Below, piece by piece: positions 1 through 10,149 of a stretch of DNA of 64,000 bases. The DNA lies in assembly GCF_946478805.1 (NCBI RefSeq), contig NZ_CAMLDC010000012.1, positions 1-64,000 on the forward strand, written 5' to 3'. Source of the stretch: an uncultured Fluviicola sp. GTDB lineage: Bacteria; Bacteroidota; Bacteroidia; Flavobacteriales; Crocinitomicaceae. A program made the translations under genes and the position numbers. The notes beneath the pieces are model-generated. The model searched no databases and was not told the DNA's origin. It saw only the letters and a program-made list of their open reading frames with translations. Every line of letters starts with the position of its first letter. Position 1 is the stretch's first letter.

Positions 1-2820
1 CTCTTCCGGCTTGGCTTCCTTCGTTTCAGGCGCTTTCGTACCGAAATTACGCAGGTTGTATGTCACCGTGAACATGTAGTAGCGGTTCAGAACGTTCGAT
101 TTCACGTCTTCGATGTAAGATTCCGTGACGTTACGCGTAATGCTGTTGTTGTTATTCAGGATATCGAACACCGAAACGCGCAATTCCAATTGTTTCTTCT
201 TCAATAACTTGTATCCGATCCCGCCGTTCCACAACATGATCGTCTGGTTGTATCCTGAGCCCAAACCGGCATAGGCATTCACCGAATAGGTACTGTTGAT
301 AACGAGGCGTTCCTTGATGATCCAGTTGAACCGCGCACTGATGTTGTGCAGGAAATACTGGTTCTGTGCTACATTCTGTCTAGTATTCACCACGTTGTTG
401 AAGTTGAGCGTGTACCCGACCGTAAAGTCGATCTTTTCACTGATGTTGCTGGAAACGGTTAATCCTCCGTTTGCATTCGCAGTCTTTGCTTTATTGACCA
501 CATTGTTGATCAGACCCGGTGCAACCGTATATGCACCACCTACATAGAAATTCATGTTCAGTTTCAATTTCGTGATGGGAATTCCATACGAAATGGTTGT
601 ACGTGCATTCCAGCTTCCATCCAGGTTCACGGGTTGACGGAACTGTGCGCCGCGCTGCAAAAGCACATTGCCATTCACCACCGTATCACTGGTTGCAATG
701 ATGGTTCCGTTCGAAATGTAATTTTGGTTCATTTCCCCGCCAAAGAACACGTTGAAGTTCGTTGCTTTCTGAATATTCGTTGCATTGAAACGACCGAAAA
801 CACGGTGATTGTACTGCTGCTTCAAATCCGGGTTACCCGAAGACAAGGACAGCGGGTTGGAATTATCGATGACATTCTGCAATTGGTCGATGGTCGGATT
901 CCGGGTACCGGCGCGGTAAGCAATCATCAAACTTTTCGACTTGGTGAATTCATACCTGAAACGCGCATTGGGCAAGACGGAGTTGAATGCCAGGTTCACA
1001 TCGCGATCCGTAGGGAATTGCTGCACATTCATCAGTAAGGAATTTTGGTAACTCACTCCCAATTGGAACCCAACTTTCTTCTTCTGGTAGCGGAAATTCG
1101 TTCCTCCTTCATTGACAATCGTCTGGTTCTCGAAAACGTTTGAGAGGGTCGTGTCCATAAACGCATAGCTATTCGTGGTAGAATCAAAATCGTAAGTGCG
1201 TTTATCCGCATTGCTCACCAGGTAGGACGGCGCATAGTAAAACTCGCTCGACCAGGCAACGCTCAAGGGTTCCGTAAACGAAAAACGCCCGTTCACCCCG
1301 TATCCGTTCGTTGCGTTATCCGTATGCTGATTGATTCCCGCTAAGGAATCCTGGTTCAATTCATTGTAGTAATGCGATGCCGATTCCTGTCCGCTGTTTC
1401 CTTCTTTCAAGGTATAGGTTCCGGTGATATTCGCTGAAAAAGTACGTCTCGGTTTCACAAAACGGTGACGCCACAGGATGCTCGTACTCGCGTTCAAACC
1501 TTTGCTGTCGTTAAAAGTCTGGTTATTGATCTGGTTGATCAGTCCGCCGTTCCCGTCCAAAGTTGTTCCATCGGTTCCCTGTGTTTTGTTATTCCCCTGG
1601 TAACTCAACTTGGGATTGATCACCAGGGAATTCATCGAATCCAAAGCAATATCGAACTTGAAATTCAGGCGGTGATTCGCATTTTTCATCAGGGCCGTGA
1701 AGTCTTCCTTGTAGTTTTGTCCGCTCGTTGTAGACAAGACATAAGTCCGGTTCGTCACTTGCGAATTATCTGTTTTCGAGGCATTGAAGAAGTAGCTTCC
1801 ACTTACTTTCGTCAGTTTCTTCGCTCCCCATTTGTCGGAATAATTCAATCCCAAACCATGCGAGGTGCTCACTCCGCTTTGCTGCGACACGAGGTAATTC
1901 TCATTGTCACCACCTCCTCCACCAGGCCCTCTTCGGGTTTGAGTACTTGCCGTTGAACCTGTAACTCCCAGGATATCGTCCGTAGAGAAGTTCTGCTGGT
2001 TCACATTGTTCGACATCCCGACCACGGAAAAGCGGCGTGTTCCTTTGAAAAAGTTCACATTCGCGCCCGCCATGTACAAGTCGTTCGGATAGCCGTAACC
2101 CGCATACAATTTCCCAAACTGCCCGTTGTTCTTCCCCGATTTCGTGACAATATTCAAGGCTTTCGCCTCGTTTCCATCCGAAATCCCGGTAAACTTCGCC
2201 TGGTCGCTCGCCTGGTCATAGACCTGGATCTTCGAAACGATCTCGGCCGGCAAATTCTTCATCGCAGCAGCCGCATCATCCCCGAAAAATTCCTGTCCGT
2301 CGATCATCACCTTCGTGATCTGCTCACCTTGCGCCTTCACCACTCCATTCTCCAGGGTGATTCCAGGCATTTTCGTGATGAGGTCCTGCACCGTGGCATC
2401 GGGATTCGTCTTATAGGCATCCGCATTGTACTGCGTGGTATCTCCTTTTTGCTCCACCCGGACCGCTTTCGCTTCCACCGTTACACCGTCGATCAGCTTG
2501 GCATCCGTCTTCATCAGGAAATCCATCACCGTTTTCCCTTCCGGAAGTTCAATGCGTTTCACCTGGTCCGTATATTCGAAGACACTTACCTTCAGGAAAT
2601 ACGTTCCGGGAACCAAATCGGTGAAGGTGTACACTCCATTCTCATCCGAAGCCGTAACCTTGACTACCGCGGAATCTGGCACAGAAAGCAGTTCCACGCG
2701 TGCATCCATCAAAGAAGTCTGTTTGTCCGTGACCTTACCCGAAAGTTCCGTTTGTGAATAACCGCTAAAAGCAAAAAGAACGAAAGTGAGAACTATAAAG
2801 CGTACGAGGTAAATCTGCAT
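1..2820 (-). CDS. Outer-membrane beta-barrel protein with CarboxypepD_reg-like domain (TonB-dependent-receptor-like), 3' end cut by window
   Basis: The minus frame is open from an ATG at 2820 to the left edge (940 codons, no stop), so the gene is cut close to its C-terminus. The N-terminus is a signal peptide (MQIYLVRFIVLTFVLFAFS, then GYSQ). Residues about 22-110 read as a carboxypeptidase-regulatory-like beta-sandwich (ELSGKVTDKQ). A plug-like region follows with DLITKMPGITLENG and MIDGQEFFGDD, typical of TonB-dependent receptors, and then a long barrel rich in alternating Asn/Tyr/Thr strands. The last visible residues (TYNLRNFG) look like the final strand seen in the Bacteroidota 'outer membrane beta-barrel' family. 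The likely role is outer-membrane transport or a structural barrel; the substrate cannot be told. No SusD-like partner is visible in the window. Confidence 0.85.
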   Translation of the reverse strand, partial: MQIYLVRFIVLTFVLFAFSGYSQTELSGKVTDKQTSLMDARVELLSVPDSAVVKVTASDENGVYTFTDLVPGTYFLKVSVFEYTDQVKRIELPEGKTVMDFLMKTDAKLIDGVTVEAKAVRVEQKGDTTQYNADAYKTNPDATVQDLITKMPGITLENGVVKAQGEQITKVMIDGQEFFGDDAAAAMKNLPAEIVSKIQVYDQASDQAKFTGISDGNEAKALNIVTKSGKNNGQFGKLYAGYGYPNDLYMAGANVNFFKGTRRFSVVGMSNNVNQQNFSTDDILGVTGSTASTQTRRGPGGGGGDNENYLVSQQSGVSTSHGLGLNYSDKWGAKKLTKVSGSYFFNASKTDNSQVTNRTYVLSTTSGQNYKEDFTALMKNANHRLNFKFDIALDSMNSLVINPKLSYQGNNKTQGTDGTTLDGNGGLINQINNQTFNDSKGLNASTSILWRHRFVKPRRTFSANITGTYTLKEGNSGQESASHYYNELNQDSLAGINQHTDNATNGYGVNGRFSFTEPLSVAWSSEFYYAPSYLVSNADKRTYDFDSTTNSYAFMDTTLSNVFENQTIVNEGGTNFRYQKKKVGFQLGVSYQNSLLMNVQQFPTDRDVNLAFNSVLPNARFRYEFTKSKSLMIAYRAGTRNPTIDQLQNVIDNSNPLSLSSGNPDLKQQYNHRVFGRFNATNIQKATNFNVFFGGEMNQNYISNGTIIATSDTVVNGNVLLQRGAQFRQPVNLDGSWNARTTISYGIPITKLKLNMNFYVGGAYTVAPGLINNVVNKAKTANANGGLTVSSNISEKIDFTVGYTLNFNNVVNTRQNVAQNQYFLHNISARFNWIIKERLVINSTYSVNAYAGLGSGYNQTIMLWNGGIGYKLLKKKQLELRVSVFDILNNNNSITRNVTESYIEDVKSNVLNRYYMFTVTYNLRNFGTKAPETKEAKPEE

Positions 2821-2918
2821 AAATGGGTTTGTTTGTATTCTTTGATTGTTCCGGCGGCGAAAGGTTTAGCCGATCGAAAGAAAAATCCGGTGGGAATAGC
2901 AAAAATCGTGCCCAGAGA

Positions 2919-3008
2919 AGGTTCAAAAGTTGAAAAGGGTGAAAAGAGTTCAAAAGTTCAAAAGGTGAAAAGGGTTCAAAAGGTTCAAAGGTTGAAAAAG
3001 GTTCAACC
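2919..3008. repeat. Degenerate tandem repeat of ttcaaaag / ttgaaaagg units
   Basis: About 90 bp of purine-rich DNA is built from near-copies of gttcaaaag, ttgaaaagg and gtgaaaagg. It leads into a stretch (aaccgcaaagagtgcac) that resembles the dispersed accgcaaagagcgcaaag-type repeats elsewhere in the window. The plus-strand reading frame through it (about 2833-3108) encodes only lysine-rich repeat peptide and is not taken as a gene. The rest of 2821-3144 shows no other feature except a possible flavobacterial -7 element (TATTTTTG, 3119-3126) just before the next gene. Confidence 0.7.
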
Positions 3009-3144
3009 GCAAAGAGTGCACACTTACGCTGACCTTGCTCAACCGAAGCGGTTATACGAAGGTAAAGAGCTTCAGCATAGGCACACCAGTCTCGCTTTAT
3101 GCAATTGAAAGAAAAGCCTATTTTTGAAACCATTAAAGCAAGCC

Positions 3145-3852
3145 ATGAAGACTGTTCTATTGTTTCTAATCCTATTTTTCGTCACAAGTGTTGTTCAATC
3201 TCAGAAAAACGCGTTGGTACTCACCATTCTCCGGGAGGGAACGAAGATTCCTGTTTCCGGGGTTGAAATACTGGTAATGGGCAAGTTTCAGGAACCTATC
3301 ACCACTCTCACCACGGATAACAGGGGCCGTATCACTTACCTGACAAACAAGAGTTCCTTGTACGTCAACATCCGTTCCAATGACCTGAATTTAAAATCCA
3401 CCTTTGAACCCGTCAATCTCACCACGCTGAGTTCGGATACTTCTTTCCGCTTCATTTTTCTTACCCCACGCGATTCGGTGGAAGCAGCGCAGATCAAACG
3501 CATTCTCCAGAAACTGCCCGAAGACAAAAGCACAAAGCCGGATGCGTATACCTGCACGGATTTCACGCAGCAAAATAGTAACGCCCGAATCATTGATTCC
3601 TGTCTTACAGCCCGGATCACTTACCCGGAAAAAGCCCGCGAAGCAGGACTCTCCGCCAACCTGAACGTCAAGTTCATTGTGGACAAGAACGGACAGCTCT
3701 GCAACCTCGAAATCATCAGCCCCACTTACACCATTTTCGAAGAAGAAATCCTGCGTGCAGCCGCCAATCTCACCAATCTGCCAATAGCCGTTTGCAAGGG
3801 CAAAAAATTCCCGGCTTATTATACGCTTCCGGTGCGGTTTGGGGTGGAGTAA
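3145..3852 (+). CDS. Secreted/periplasmic protein with TonB C-terminal domain (energy-transducer TonB-like)
   Basis: Starting at the ATG at 3145, the protein is 235 aa with a clear signal peptide (MKTVLLFLILFFVTSVVQSQ). An in-frame TTG at 3124 would add seven residues but overlaps a -7-like promoter element, so ATG is preferred. The middle resembles a beta-sandwich (ILREGTKIPVSGVEILVMG). The last 80 residues match the TonB_C fold: ARITYPEKAREAGLSANLNV, then FIVDKNGQLCNLEIISPTY, then LPVRFGVE. TonB_C proteins contact receptor plugs and are common in Bacteroidota as accessory energy transducers. There is no N-terminal membrane anchor beyond the signal peptide and no Pro-rich linker, so this is a TonB_C-domain protein and not a canonical TonB. 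It is divergent from the barrel gene to its left. Confidence 0.75.
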   Translation: MKTVLLFLILFFVTSVVQSQKNALVLTILREGTKIPVSGVEILVMGKFQEPITTLTTDNRGRITYLTNKSSLYVNIRSNDLNLKSTFEPVNLTTLSSDTSFRFIFLTPRDSVEAAQIKRILQKLPEDKSTKPDAYTCTDFTQQNSNARIIDSCLTARITYPEKAREAGLSANLNVKFIVDKNGQLCNLEIISPTYTIFEEEILRAAANLTNLPIAVCKGKKFPAYYTLPVRFGVE

Positions 3853-4011
3853 TGTGTTTACCATTTGCCTTGCACCTGTTTACAAATTTGTGCAGACCGG
3901 TTGATCATTTCTTCCGGTAATAAGTTGGGAGAGGTATCTCAAAAACCGGTGTTTATTTGTTAAAAAAGGTCGCGATTCTTGTCAAACGGCACGTTAAATC
4001 CATAACATTTT

Positions 4012-4060
4012 CATACTCTATCTATGCTCTATCCATGCTTTACCTATGCTCTATCCGTAG
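4012..4060. repeat. Short tandem repeat of tatgctctatcc units
   Basis: The 320-bp gap 3853-4172 has no gene. It contains about four imperfect copies of a 10-12 bp unit (ctatgctctatcc / catgctttacc). A related ctatgggtagg follows. No function is apparent. Confidence 0.6.
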
Positions 4061-4172
4061 ATGACCTATGGGTAGGCCTAAAAAGAGATGTTTTCGGTTG
4101 TTTTTTTGGGGAGAGGGAGGTTACGGATGTGGGAAGGAAAAGAGCGGGTTGTGGTGGTTAAAATGATGTGTT

Positions 4173-4694
4173 TTATTTTCCCAGCATCTTATCCCGGATC
4201 ACTTTCGGATCGTAGTCAAAGTATTCCATGTTCATGCGGTGGGACAATTCTTTTGCCAAGTCTTCACTCTGTGACTTTTGCGGAAGTTTCGTCAGCTCTC
4301 TTTTACCGCGATAATTCGTACCGAGGAGGCAAACTGCAAATAGATAATCCGTATAACTGGTTGATTGCACGCGGGAATATGCCGTGGTGGTTTGTTTCAC
4401 GGGGACCACCGTCAGAATGCCGTACTTCGTGTAATCAATTGTTTTCCCGATCTTAATAAACCCCAAATAAGCCGTATACTCCCGGAAAGTCTGAGTTTCC
4501 AGGTTAATAACCACATGATTGCTTGTAAAAACGATTACTATCCCCACCAAAAACAAGCCAATCCCCATAAAAACATTCCCCAAAAGGGCCAGTGGGGATA
4601 ATCCCAATAAAATATAGCCTAAGATCAAAGCGTTCGAAGGGAATACTTTCCCGTTTCTGAAATTAAGGTCCATTGGTTGGTCAAGCGTATCCAT
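4173..4694 (-). CDS. Small two-TM membrane protein, function unknown
   Basis: This is a 173-aa protein. Two adjacent hydrophobic helices lie at about residues 22-58 (ALILGYILLGLSPLALLG and MGIGLFLVGIVIVF). A beta-rich cytosolic part follows, and the charged C-terminus ends in DPKVIRDKMLGK. The architecture (TM hairpin plus a PH-like beta domain) resembles the two proteins at 13097-13615 and 13752-14264 in size and layout, though sequence identity is not obvious. It ends just left of the AT-rich restriction cluster, so it is probably the last chromosomal gene before that cluster. No function is recognised. Confidence 0.6.
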   Translation of the reverse strand: MDTLDQPMDLNFRNGKVFPSNALILGYILLGLSPLALLGNVFMGIGLFLVGIVIVFTSNHVVINLETQTFREYTAYLGFIKIGKTIDYTKYGILTVVPVKQTTTAYSRVQSTSYTDYLFAVCLLGTNYRGKRELTKLPQKSQSEDLAKELSHRMNMEYFDYDPKVIRDKMLGK

Positions 4695-4857
4695 TGATTG
4701 ATTTTTTTTGGTGAAGGTAGGGAATTCCTGGCTTATACGATCGTGGTCGGATTTGAGGAAGAGTAGGATTCAAGAAATTAGAAAAACAAAAAATTACTAT
4801 CTTCATAGCCTTATAGCAAATAGCCAACTTTCTTGAATCTAACTATAGAAGCTTTTT

Positions 4858-7800
4858 ATGACAATCCAGCAATACATTGACGCATTAAACAAAAGATACA
4901 AACTTGCAAATGCAACTGAACACACTTTTAGAGGAGATTTACAACAACTCATTGAGACAATTACACCTGAAATTTCAGCTACAAACGAACCGAAAAGAAT
5001 CGCTTGCGGAGCACCGGATTATGTCTTAATGCGTAAGGAAATTCCAGTGGGATTTATTGAAGCAAAGGATATTAATGACAAGGATTTAGAAGGTAAGAAA
5101 ATTACTGGAAATAAGAATCAGTTTGACCGCTATAAAAGTTCTTTGAACAATTTGATTTTTACGGACTATTTAGATTTTCATTTTTATTTGGACGGAGTAT
5201 TTAAAACATCCGTACGAATAGCAGAAGTTCATGAAAATGAAATTGTTGGATTAACTAAAAACTACAATGAGTTTACCAACCTGATTCAGGACTTTACAAA
5301 AAACATTAGTCAAACGATCAAAAGCAGTCAACGCTTAGCCGAATTAATGGCAGGAAAAGCAAGGCTATTGGCTGATATTATTGAAAAATCATTGATTGAA
5401 GATTTAGCAGATAATTTGAATCCGGAAACGGAATTGGAGCAACAAATGAAAGCATTCAAAGATGTCTTAATTCATGACATTACTCCTAAGCAATTTGCAG
5501 ATGTTTATTCCCAAACGATTGCTTATGGAATGTTTGCGGCTCGTTTACATGACCCAACACTTCCAACATTTAGCCGTGAAGAAGCTGCTCAGTTGATTCC
5601 AAAATCAAACCCATTCTTAAGGAAGTTGTTTCAATTCATTGCCGGATACGATTTGGATACACGCATTCGTTGGGTAGTAGATAGTTTAGTTGAAATATTC
5701 TTGGCGTGTAATGTGGAGCAATTACTTAAAAACTATGGTAAGAGTACCCAGATGAATGATCCGATCATTCACTTTTACGAAACATTTCTAAGTGAGTACG
5801 ATGCTAGTCTGCGTAAACAGCGTGGAGTTTGGTATACACCCGCACCTGTTGTGAATTTCATTGTACGCGCAGTTGATGAAGTCTTGAAAACAGAGTTCGG
5901 ATTAGCTCAAGGTCTAGCAGATACGAGCAAAATAAAAGTAAAGCGCAAACACATAACAAAATCTACAGCTGACCAACGCTCCAAGAATAAGGAAGTAGAA
6001 ACGGAAGAAGAAGTTCACAGGGTCCAAATTTTAGATCCGGCTACCGGAACGGGGACTTTTTTAGCGGAAGTCATCAAACACATTCATAAAAAGTTCAAAG
6101 GACAAGAAGGAATATGGAGCAGCTACGTTGAAAATAATTTGATTCCCCGTTTGAATGGGTTTGAGTTACTCATGGCTTCTTATGCAATGGCACATTTGCA
6201 ATTGGATCTGTTATTAACTGAAACTGGATTTAAACCCACCAAAGAACAACGGTTGCGGGTTTATTTAACCAATAGTTTGGAAGAGTACCACCAGGATACG
6301 GGAACACTCTTTGCCAATTGGTTGAGTACAGAAGCTAACGAGGCTAATCACATTAAGCGGGATACACCGGTAATGTGTGTAATTGGAAATCCGCCATACA
6401 GTGGTGAAAGTTTCAACAAAGGGGAATGGATTATGAATCTTATGGAGGATTATAAAAAAGAGCCTGGAGGTAAAGAAAAATTAAAAGAGCGCAACCCCAA
6501 ATCAATCAATGCTGATGAATATAAATTTATAAGATATGCAGAGCATTTTATTGAAAAAAATGAATCTGGAGTTCTAGCTTTTATTAATCCCCATAGTTTT
6601 TTAGATAGTCCTGTTTTTCGTGGAATGAGGTGGCATTTATTAAGATCATTTGATAAAGTTTATATTCTTGATTTGCATGGAAACTCAACAAAAAAAGAAA
6701 CAAATATTGATGGTTCAAATGACCAAAATGTTTTCAATATAATGCAGGGAGTTTCGATAAATATTTTTGTGAAAAACGGAAAAAAGCTTAATGCGGATTT
6801 AGGAAAAGTATTCCAAAAAGATGTTTATGGGAAAAGAGAAATTAAATTTGATTTTTTAACGTCAAATTCAATTAATTCAATTGATTGGAAGGAAATAAGT
6901 ACTGCTGGTCCAAATTATCCCTTTATTCATAGGGATTTTACTTCGTTGAGTGAATATGAAAAAGGATTTCGAGTAGATAAATTGTATTTGATTAAATCAA
7001 GTGGGGTTAAAACTCATGATGATTCGAATTTAATTGGTTCTAACTTAATAGAGTTAAAACTAAAAATCGAAAAGAAAGGAATTCAGTTTGATGAAGATAA
7101 AGTTAAGAAATATGCGTACCGACCTTTTGATAATGATTTTATTTATTATGACACTAAAATATTAGGTAGGGCTAGAGAGAAAACAATTTATCATCTTCTT
7201 TATGAAAATCTAGGCTTGAAATTGGTTTCTCAACCTCAAGCTGCAAATTTAAATTTCTTTGACTGTGTTTTTATTGCTAATAAATTGACTGATACCAATA
7301 TGTTCAGAAGAGGTGGCCCTGTAGTATTCCCTCTTTATCTTTATTCAGAAACTACCAATCAACAAACAATCGAGCCAACTCAAACAAGGCTTCCCAATCT
7401 CAATAAAGAAATCGTAGTTCAAATTGCCAAAGGTTTGGACTTAACATTTGAGAATGAAAAGACCAATGAAAGAGGAACATTCGCTCCAATAGATTTACTA
7501 GATTACATCTATGCAGTATTGCATTCTCCAAATTATCGAGATACTTACAAGGAATTCTTAAAAATAGATTTCCCTCGTGTACCCTATCCGACAGATACGA
7601 CCAACTTTTGGAAATTGGTAAAATTAGGCGGTGAATTACGCCAAATACATTTGCTTGAAAGTGAGACAGTAGAAAATTACATCACAACTTATCCAAAATC
7701 AGGTAATAACATGATTACTCGAAAATTAGCTCAAAAAGATTGGGAATTATTTGATATTGAAAATCAATTAGGAAGAATTTGGATCAATGATGAGCAATAT

Positions 7801-7989
7801 TTTGACAAAATTCCACTAACTGCATGGGAGTTTTATATTGGGGGTTATCAACCCGCTCAAAAATGGCTTAAAGACAGAAGAGAACGGGAATTGAGTTTTG
7901 AGGATATTTTACACTATCAAAAGATCATTGTGGCTTTAACTGAGACTAGTAGGATTATGGGAGAGATTGATAAGGTTTTTGTAATCTAA
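4858..7989 (+). CDS. Single-polypeptide restriction-modification enzyme (type IIG / type ISP-like, N6-adenine methyltransferase fused to nuclease and specificity domains)
   Basis: The protein is 1043 aa. The N-terminus carries a PD-(D/E)xK-type nuclease signature: APDY at 53-56 (Asp54) and FIEAK at 66-70 (Glu68, Lys70). A helical connector runs to about 320. The methyltransferase then shows YTPAPVV at about 326-332, motif I DPATGTGTF at 393-401 and motif IV NPPY at 511-514, the signature of amino-group (N6-adenine) methylation. The C-terminal half (FINPHSFLDSPVFRGMRWHL, then a variable target-recognition region) resembles the specificity domain of type ISP enzymes. No helicase motifs are present, so it fits type IIG better than full type ISP. 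It should both methylate and cut at its own site, so no separate S or R gene is needed. It is followed by mcrBC in the same orientation after a 258-bp gap. Confidence 0.85.
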   Translation: MTIQQYIDALNKRYKLANATEHTFRGDLQQLIETITPEISATNEPKRIACGAPDYVLMRKEIPVGFIEAKDINDKDLEGKKITGNKNQFDRYKSSLNNLIFTDYLDFHFYLDGVFKTSVRIAEVHENEIVGLTKNYNEFTNLIQDFTKNISQTIKSSQRLAELMAGKARLLADIIEKSLIEDLADNLNPETELEQQMKAFKDVLIHDITPKQFADVYSQTIAYGMFAARLHDPTLPTFSREEAAQLIPKSNPFLRKLFQFIAGYDLDTRIRWVVDSLVEIFLACNVEQLLKNYGKSTQMNDPIIHFYETFLSEYDASLRKQRGVWYTPAPVVNFIVRAVDEVLKTEFGLAQGLADTSKIKVKRKHITKSTADQRSKNKEVETEEEVHRVQILDPATGTGTFLAEVIKHIHKKFKGQEGIWSSYVENNLIPRLNGFELLMASYAMAHLQLDLLLTETGFKPTKEQRLRVYLTNSLEEYHQDTGTLFANWLSTEANEANHIKRDTPVMCVIGNPPYSGESFNKGEWIMNLMEDYKKEPGGKEKLKERNPKSINADEYKFIRYAEHFIEKNESGVLAFINPHSFLDSPVFRGMRWHLLRSFDKVYILDLHGNSTKKETNIDGSNDQNVFNIMQGVSINIFVKNGKKLNADLGKVFQKDVYGKREIKFDFLTSNSINSIDWKEISTAGPNYPFIHRDFTSLSEYEKGFRVDKLYLIKSSGVKTHDDSNLIGSNLIELKLKIEKKGIQFDEDKVKKYAYRPFDNDFIYYDTKILGRAREKTIYHLLYENLGLKLVSQPQAANLNFFDCVFIANKLTDTNMFRRGGPVVFPLYLYSETTNQQTIEPTQTRLPNLNKEIVVQIAKGLDLTFENEKTNERGTFAPIDLLDYIYAVLHSPNYRDTYKEFLKIDFPRVPYPTDTTNFWKLVKLGGELRQIHLLESETVENYITTYPKSGNNMITRKLAQKDWELFDIENQLGRIWINDEQYFDKIPLTAWEFYIGGYQPAQKWLKDRRERELSFEDILHYQKIIVALTETSRIMGEIDKVFVI

Positions 7990-8247
7990 TAATTGCAATG
8001 AATGATCAATTCATAATAAAACAACGCAAATAATCATTTCGAAATCGAATATATCTGCTTCGGTAAACCGCATTTATTTTCTTCTCGAAATGTGGTAAAT
8101 ACTGAAACTGATGCTTACCCTCGGATATTTCAACTAAAAATGATTGTGGGGTGAAAGGGAATTTGCATGTTTGTGTCTAGAATTGGAGCTATAAAGTCTT
8201 CAAAAACTAAACTATAATCTATCTACAAACAAATAACATCTTGTATC

Positions 8248-10149
8248 ATGCTATTTTTTACACCTAATGATCTAGAAACACTTAATAAATATGTCGGGAA
8301 ATCAAAACGTGATATTGCTGAACAGGAATTTAATGATGTTTATGATTATCTGAAAAATGTTTATCAGAAAGTCAAATACTGGGCAGATGAATTGAATAAA
8401 AATGCATTTAATGGTAGAGGAGTTGTCTCAATTAATCGCAGACCAACGAATCGAGTGGGCAACTTTGACTCATATTTGTGGGCTCAGGTTTATCCTAATA
8501 CAGATTCTCCAAGTCAAATTGCATATACAATCGAAATTAATAATGAAAGTGGATTCTTAATTAAAATTGATACTATAAGACAAGGCAATAATGAGATACG
8601 CCAAAAATATGACGTTTACAGAGGCGATTACTATAATTCTCCAATCATCCTTCATCTTGATAAAAATGAAATCCTGAACAAAGACTGGAATTACCTTTTA
8701 AACATCTCGGAAGATTTCATAAAACAAACCATAAACTACTATTATGAGCTTCTTAATACAACCGGATTAAAAGCAATTGTAGATAAATCAAAAATCACTT
8801 TGAAGGAAGATATAGATCATTTTCCTATCAATCAGATTCTTTACGGTCCTCCTGGAACTGGAAAAACACACCGATTGAAATCCGAGTACTTCCCTAAGTA
8901 TACCACTAAAGAAACATCGATTACTTCGGAACAACATTTTGAGGAAGTTGTACGTGAATTAACTTGGTGGCAAGTAATTGCAATTGCCGTTATTGAACTA
9001 GGGAAATGTAAAGTTGGAGACATTTTAAAACACAAGTGGGTAATTCAGAAAGCGAAACTTTCCAACTCTAATACAGTTCGTCCAACGGTTTGGGGTCAAC
9101 TACAAAGTCATACAGTTGAATCTTGTGAATATGTGAATGTCAAAGCCAAACAGCAGCCATTCATCTTTAATAAATCAGAAGATTCTTACTGGGAAATCTT
9201 AGATGAAGAAGTAAAGGAATTAGTACCTGAACTTTACGAAATTATAGAATCTGTAAACAACTTCCTTCCAAATCCTGAGAAAGAGATTAAGCGTTATGTT
9301 TTCACTACTTTCCACCAATCGTTCAATTATGAGGATTTTATCGAAGGAATTAAACCGATTCTTAATGATGGACAGGAAAGTGAGCAATTGATTTATAAAA
9401 TTGAAGACGGTATTTTTAAAGAGCTGTGCAAACGAGCTGAAAGTGATCCAAATAATCAATATGCAATATTTATTGATGAAATTAATCGAGGAAACGTTTC
9501 AGCCATTTTTGGAGAGTTAATTACATTAATTGAAACAGATAAACGGAAAGATGGCGAACATCCTATGAGCGCGAAATTGCCTTACTCTAAAAAGTCGTTT
9601 ACAGTTCCTTCAAATGTTGACATAATCGGCACCATGAATACCGCTGATCGCTCGGTTGAAGCCCTAGACACCGCTCTTCGCCGTCGCTTTTCGTTTGTAG
9701 AAATGCTTCCTGAACCAGAACTATTGGAAAATAACACTATCGAAGGGTTGAACCTCGCTACACTGTTAAAAACCATCAACGAACGGATAGAAATACTTGT
9801 TGATCGTGACCACACCATCGGTCATGCATTCTTTATCAATGACAAATCAATTGATGATTTAAAACACACGTTTAAGAACAAAATCATTCCATTGCTTCAA
9901 GAATACTTCTATGGTAATTATCAAAAAATGGCGTTAGTTCTTGGGAGTTCTTTCTTCAAAATCACAGAACAAAAATCAGTGGTTTTTGCTGAAAAAACAA
10001 CTGACTATGATTTTAGCGGTAAAGTCTATACGATTCATGATTGCACGAATGAAAACTTCAACTTTATAGAAGCACTTCATAAACTCATGAACAATACTAC
10101 CTCACAGCTATCACAGACCGCAACAGATTCGGACTATGTCAAAAATTGA
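8248..10149 (+). CDS. mcrB: McrB: GTP-dependent AAA+ subunit of a McrBC modification-dependent restriction system
   Basis: A 633-aa AAA+ protein. Residues 1-185 form an N-terminal DNA-sensing domain that differs from E. coli McrB. Walker A is GPPGTGKT (200-207), Walker B is IFIDEINRGN (about 407-416), and the GTP-selective McrB signature MNTADRS lies at 463-469, followed by the arginine-rich ALRRRFSF sensor region. About 140 residues are inserted between Walker A and the FHQSFNYEDFIEGI segment (about 356-369). The insertion contains a winged-helix-like region (WWQVIAIAVIELGKCKVGDI). McrB translocates DNA using GTP and recruits the McrC nuclease to modified cytosine sites. The last codons overlap mcrC by 14 bp, so translation is coupled. 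Confidence 0.9.
   Translation: MLFFTPNDLETLNKYVGKSKRDIAEQEFNDVYDYLKNVYQKVKYWADELNKNAFNGRGVVSINRRPTNRVGNFDSYLWAQVYPNTDSPSQIAYTIEINNESGFLIKIDTIRQGNNEIRQKYDVYRGDYYNSPIILHLDKNEILNKDWNYLLNISEDFIKQTINYYYELLNTTGLKAIVDKSKITLKEDIDHFPINQILYGPPGTGKTHRLKSEYFPKYTTKETSITSEQHFEEVVRELTWWQVIAIAVIELGKCKVGDILKHKWVIQKAKLSNSNTVRPTVWGQLQSHTVESCEYVNVKAKQQPFIFNKSEDSYWEILDEEVKELVPELYEIIESVNNFLPNPEKEIKRYVFTTFHQSFNYEDFIEGIKPILNDGQESEQLIYKIEDGIFKELCKRAESDPNNQYAIFIDEINRGNVSAIFGELITLIETDKRKDGEHPMSAKLPYSKKSFTVPSNVDIIGTMNTADRSVEALDTALRRRFSFVEMLPEPELLENNTIEGLNLATLLKTINERIEILVDRDHTIGHAFFINDKSIDDLKHTFKNKIIPLLQEYFYGNYQKMALVLGSSFFKITEQKSVVFAEKTTDYDFSGKVYTIHDCTNENFNFIEALHKLMNNTTSQLSQTATDSDYVKN

Noticed and set aside
2833..3108. 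Plus-strand open frame through the ttcaaaag repeats
   Set aside because: It encodes a lysine/valine repeat peptide generated by the tandem repeat and has no protein-like features.
4858..7989. BREX PglX methyltransferase
   Set aside because: The protein has its own N-terminal nuclease signature, and no PglZ or BrxC-like genes are nearby.
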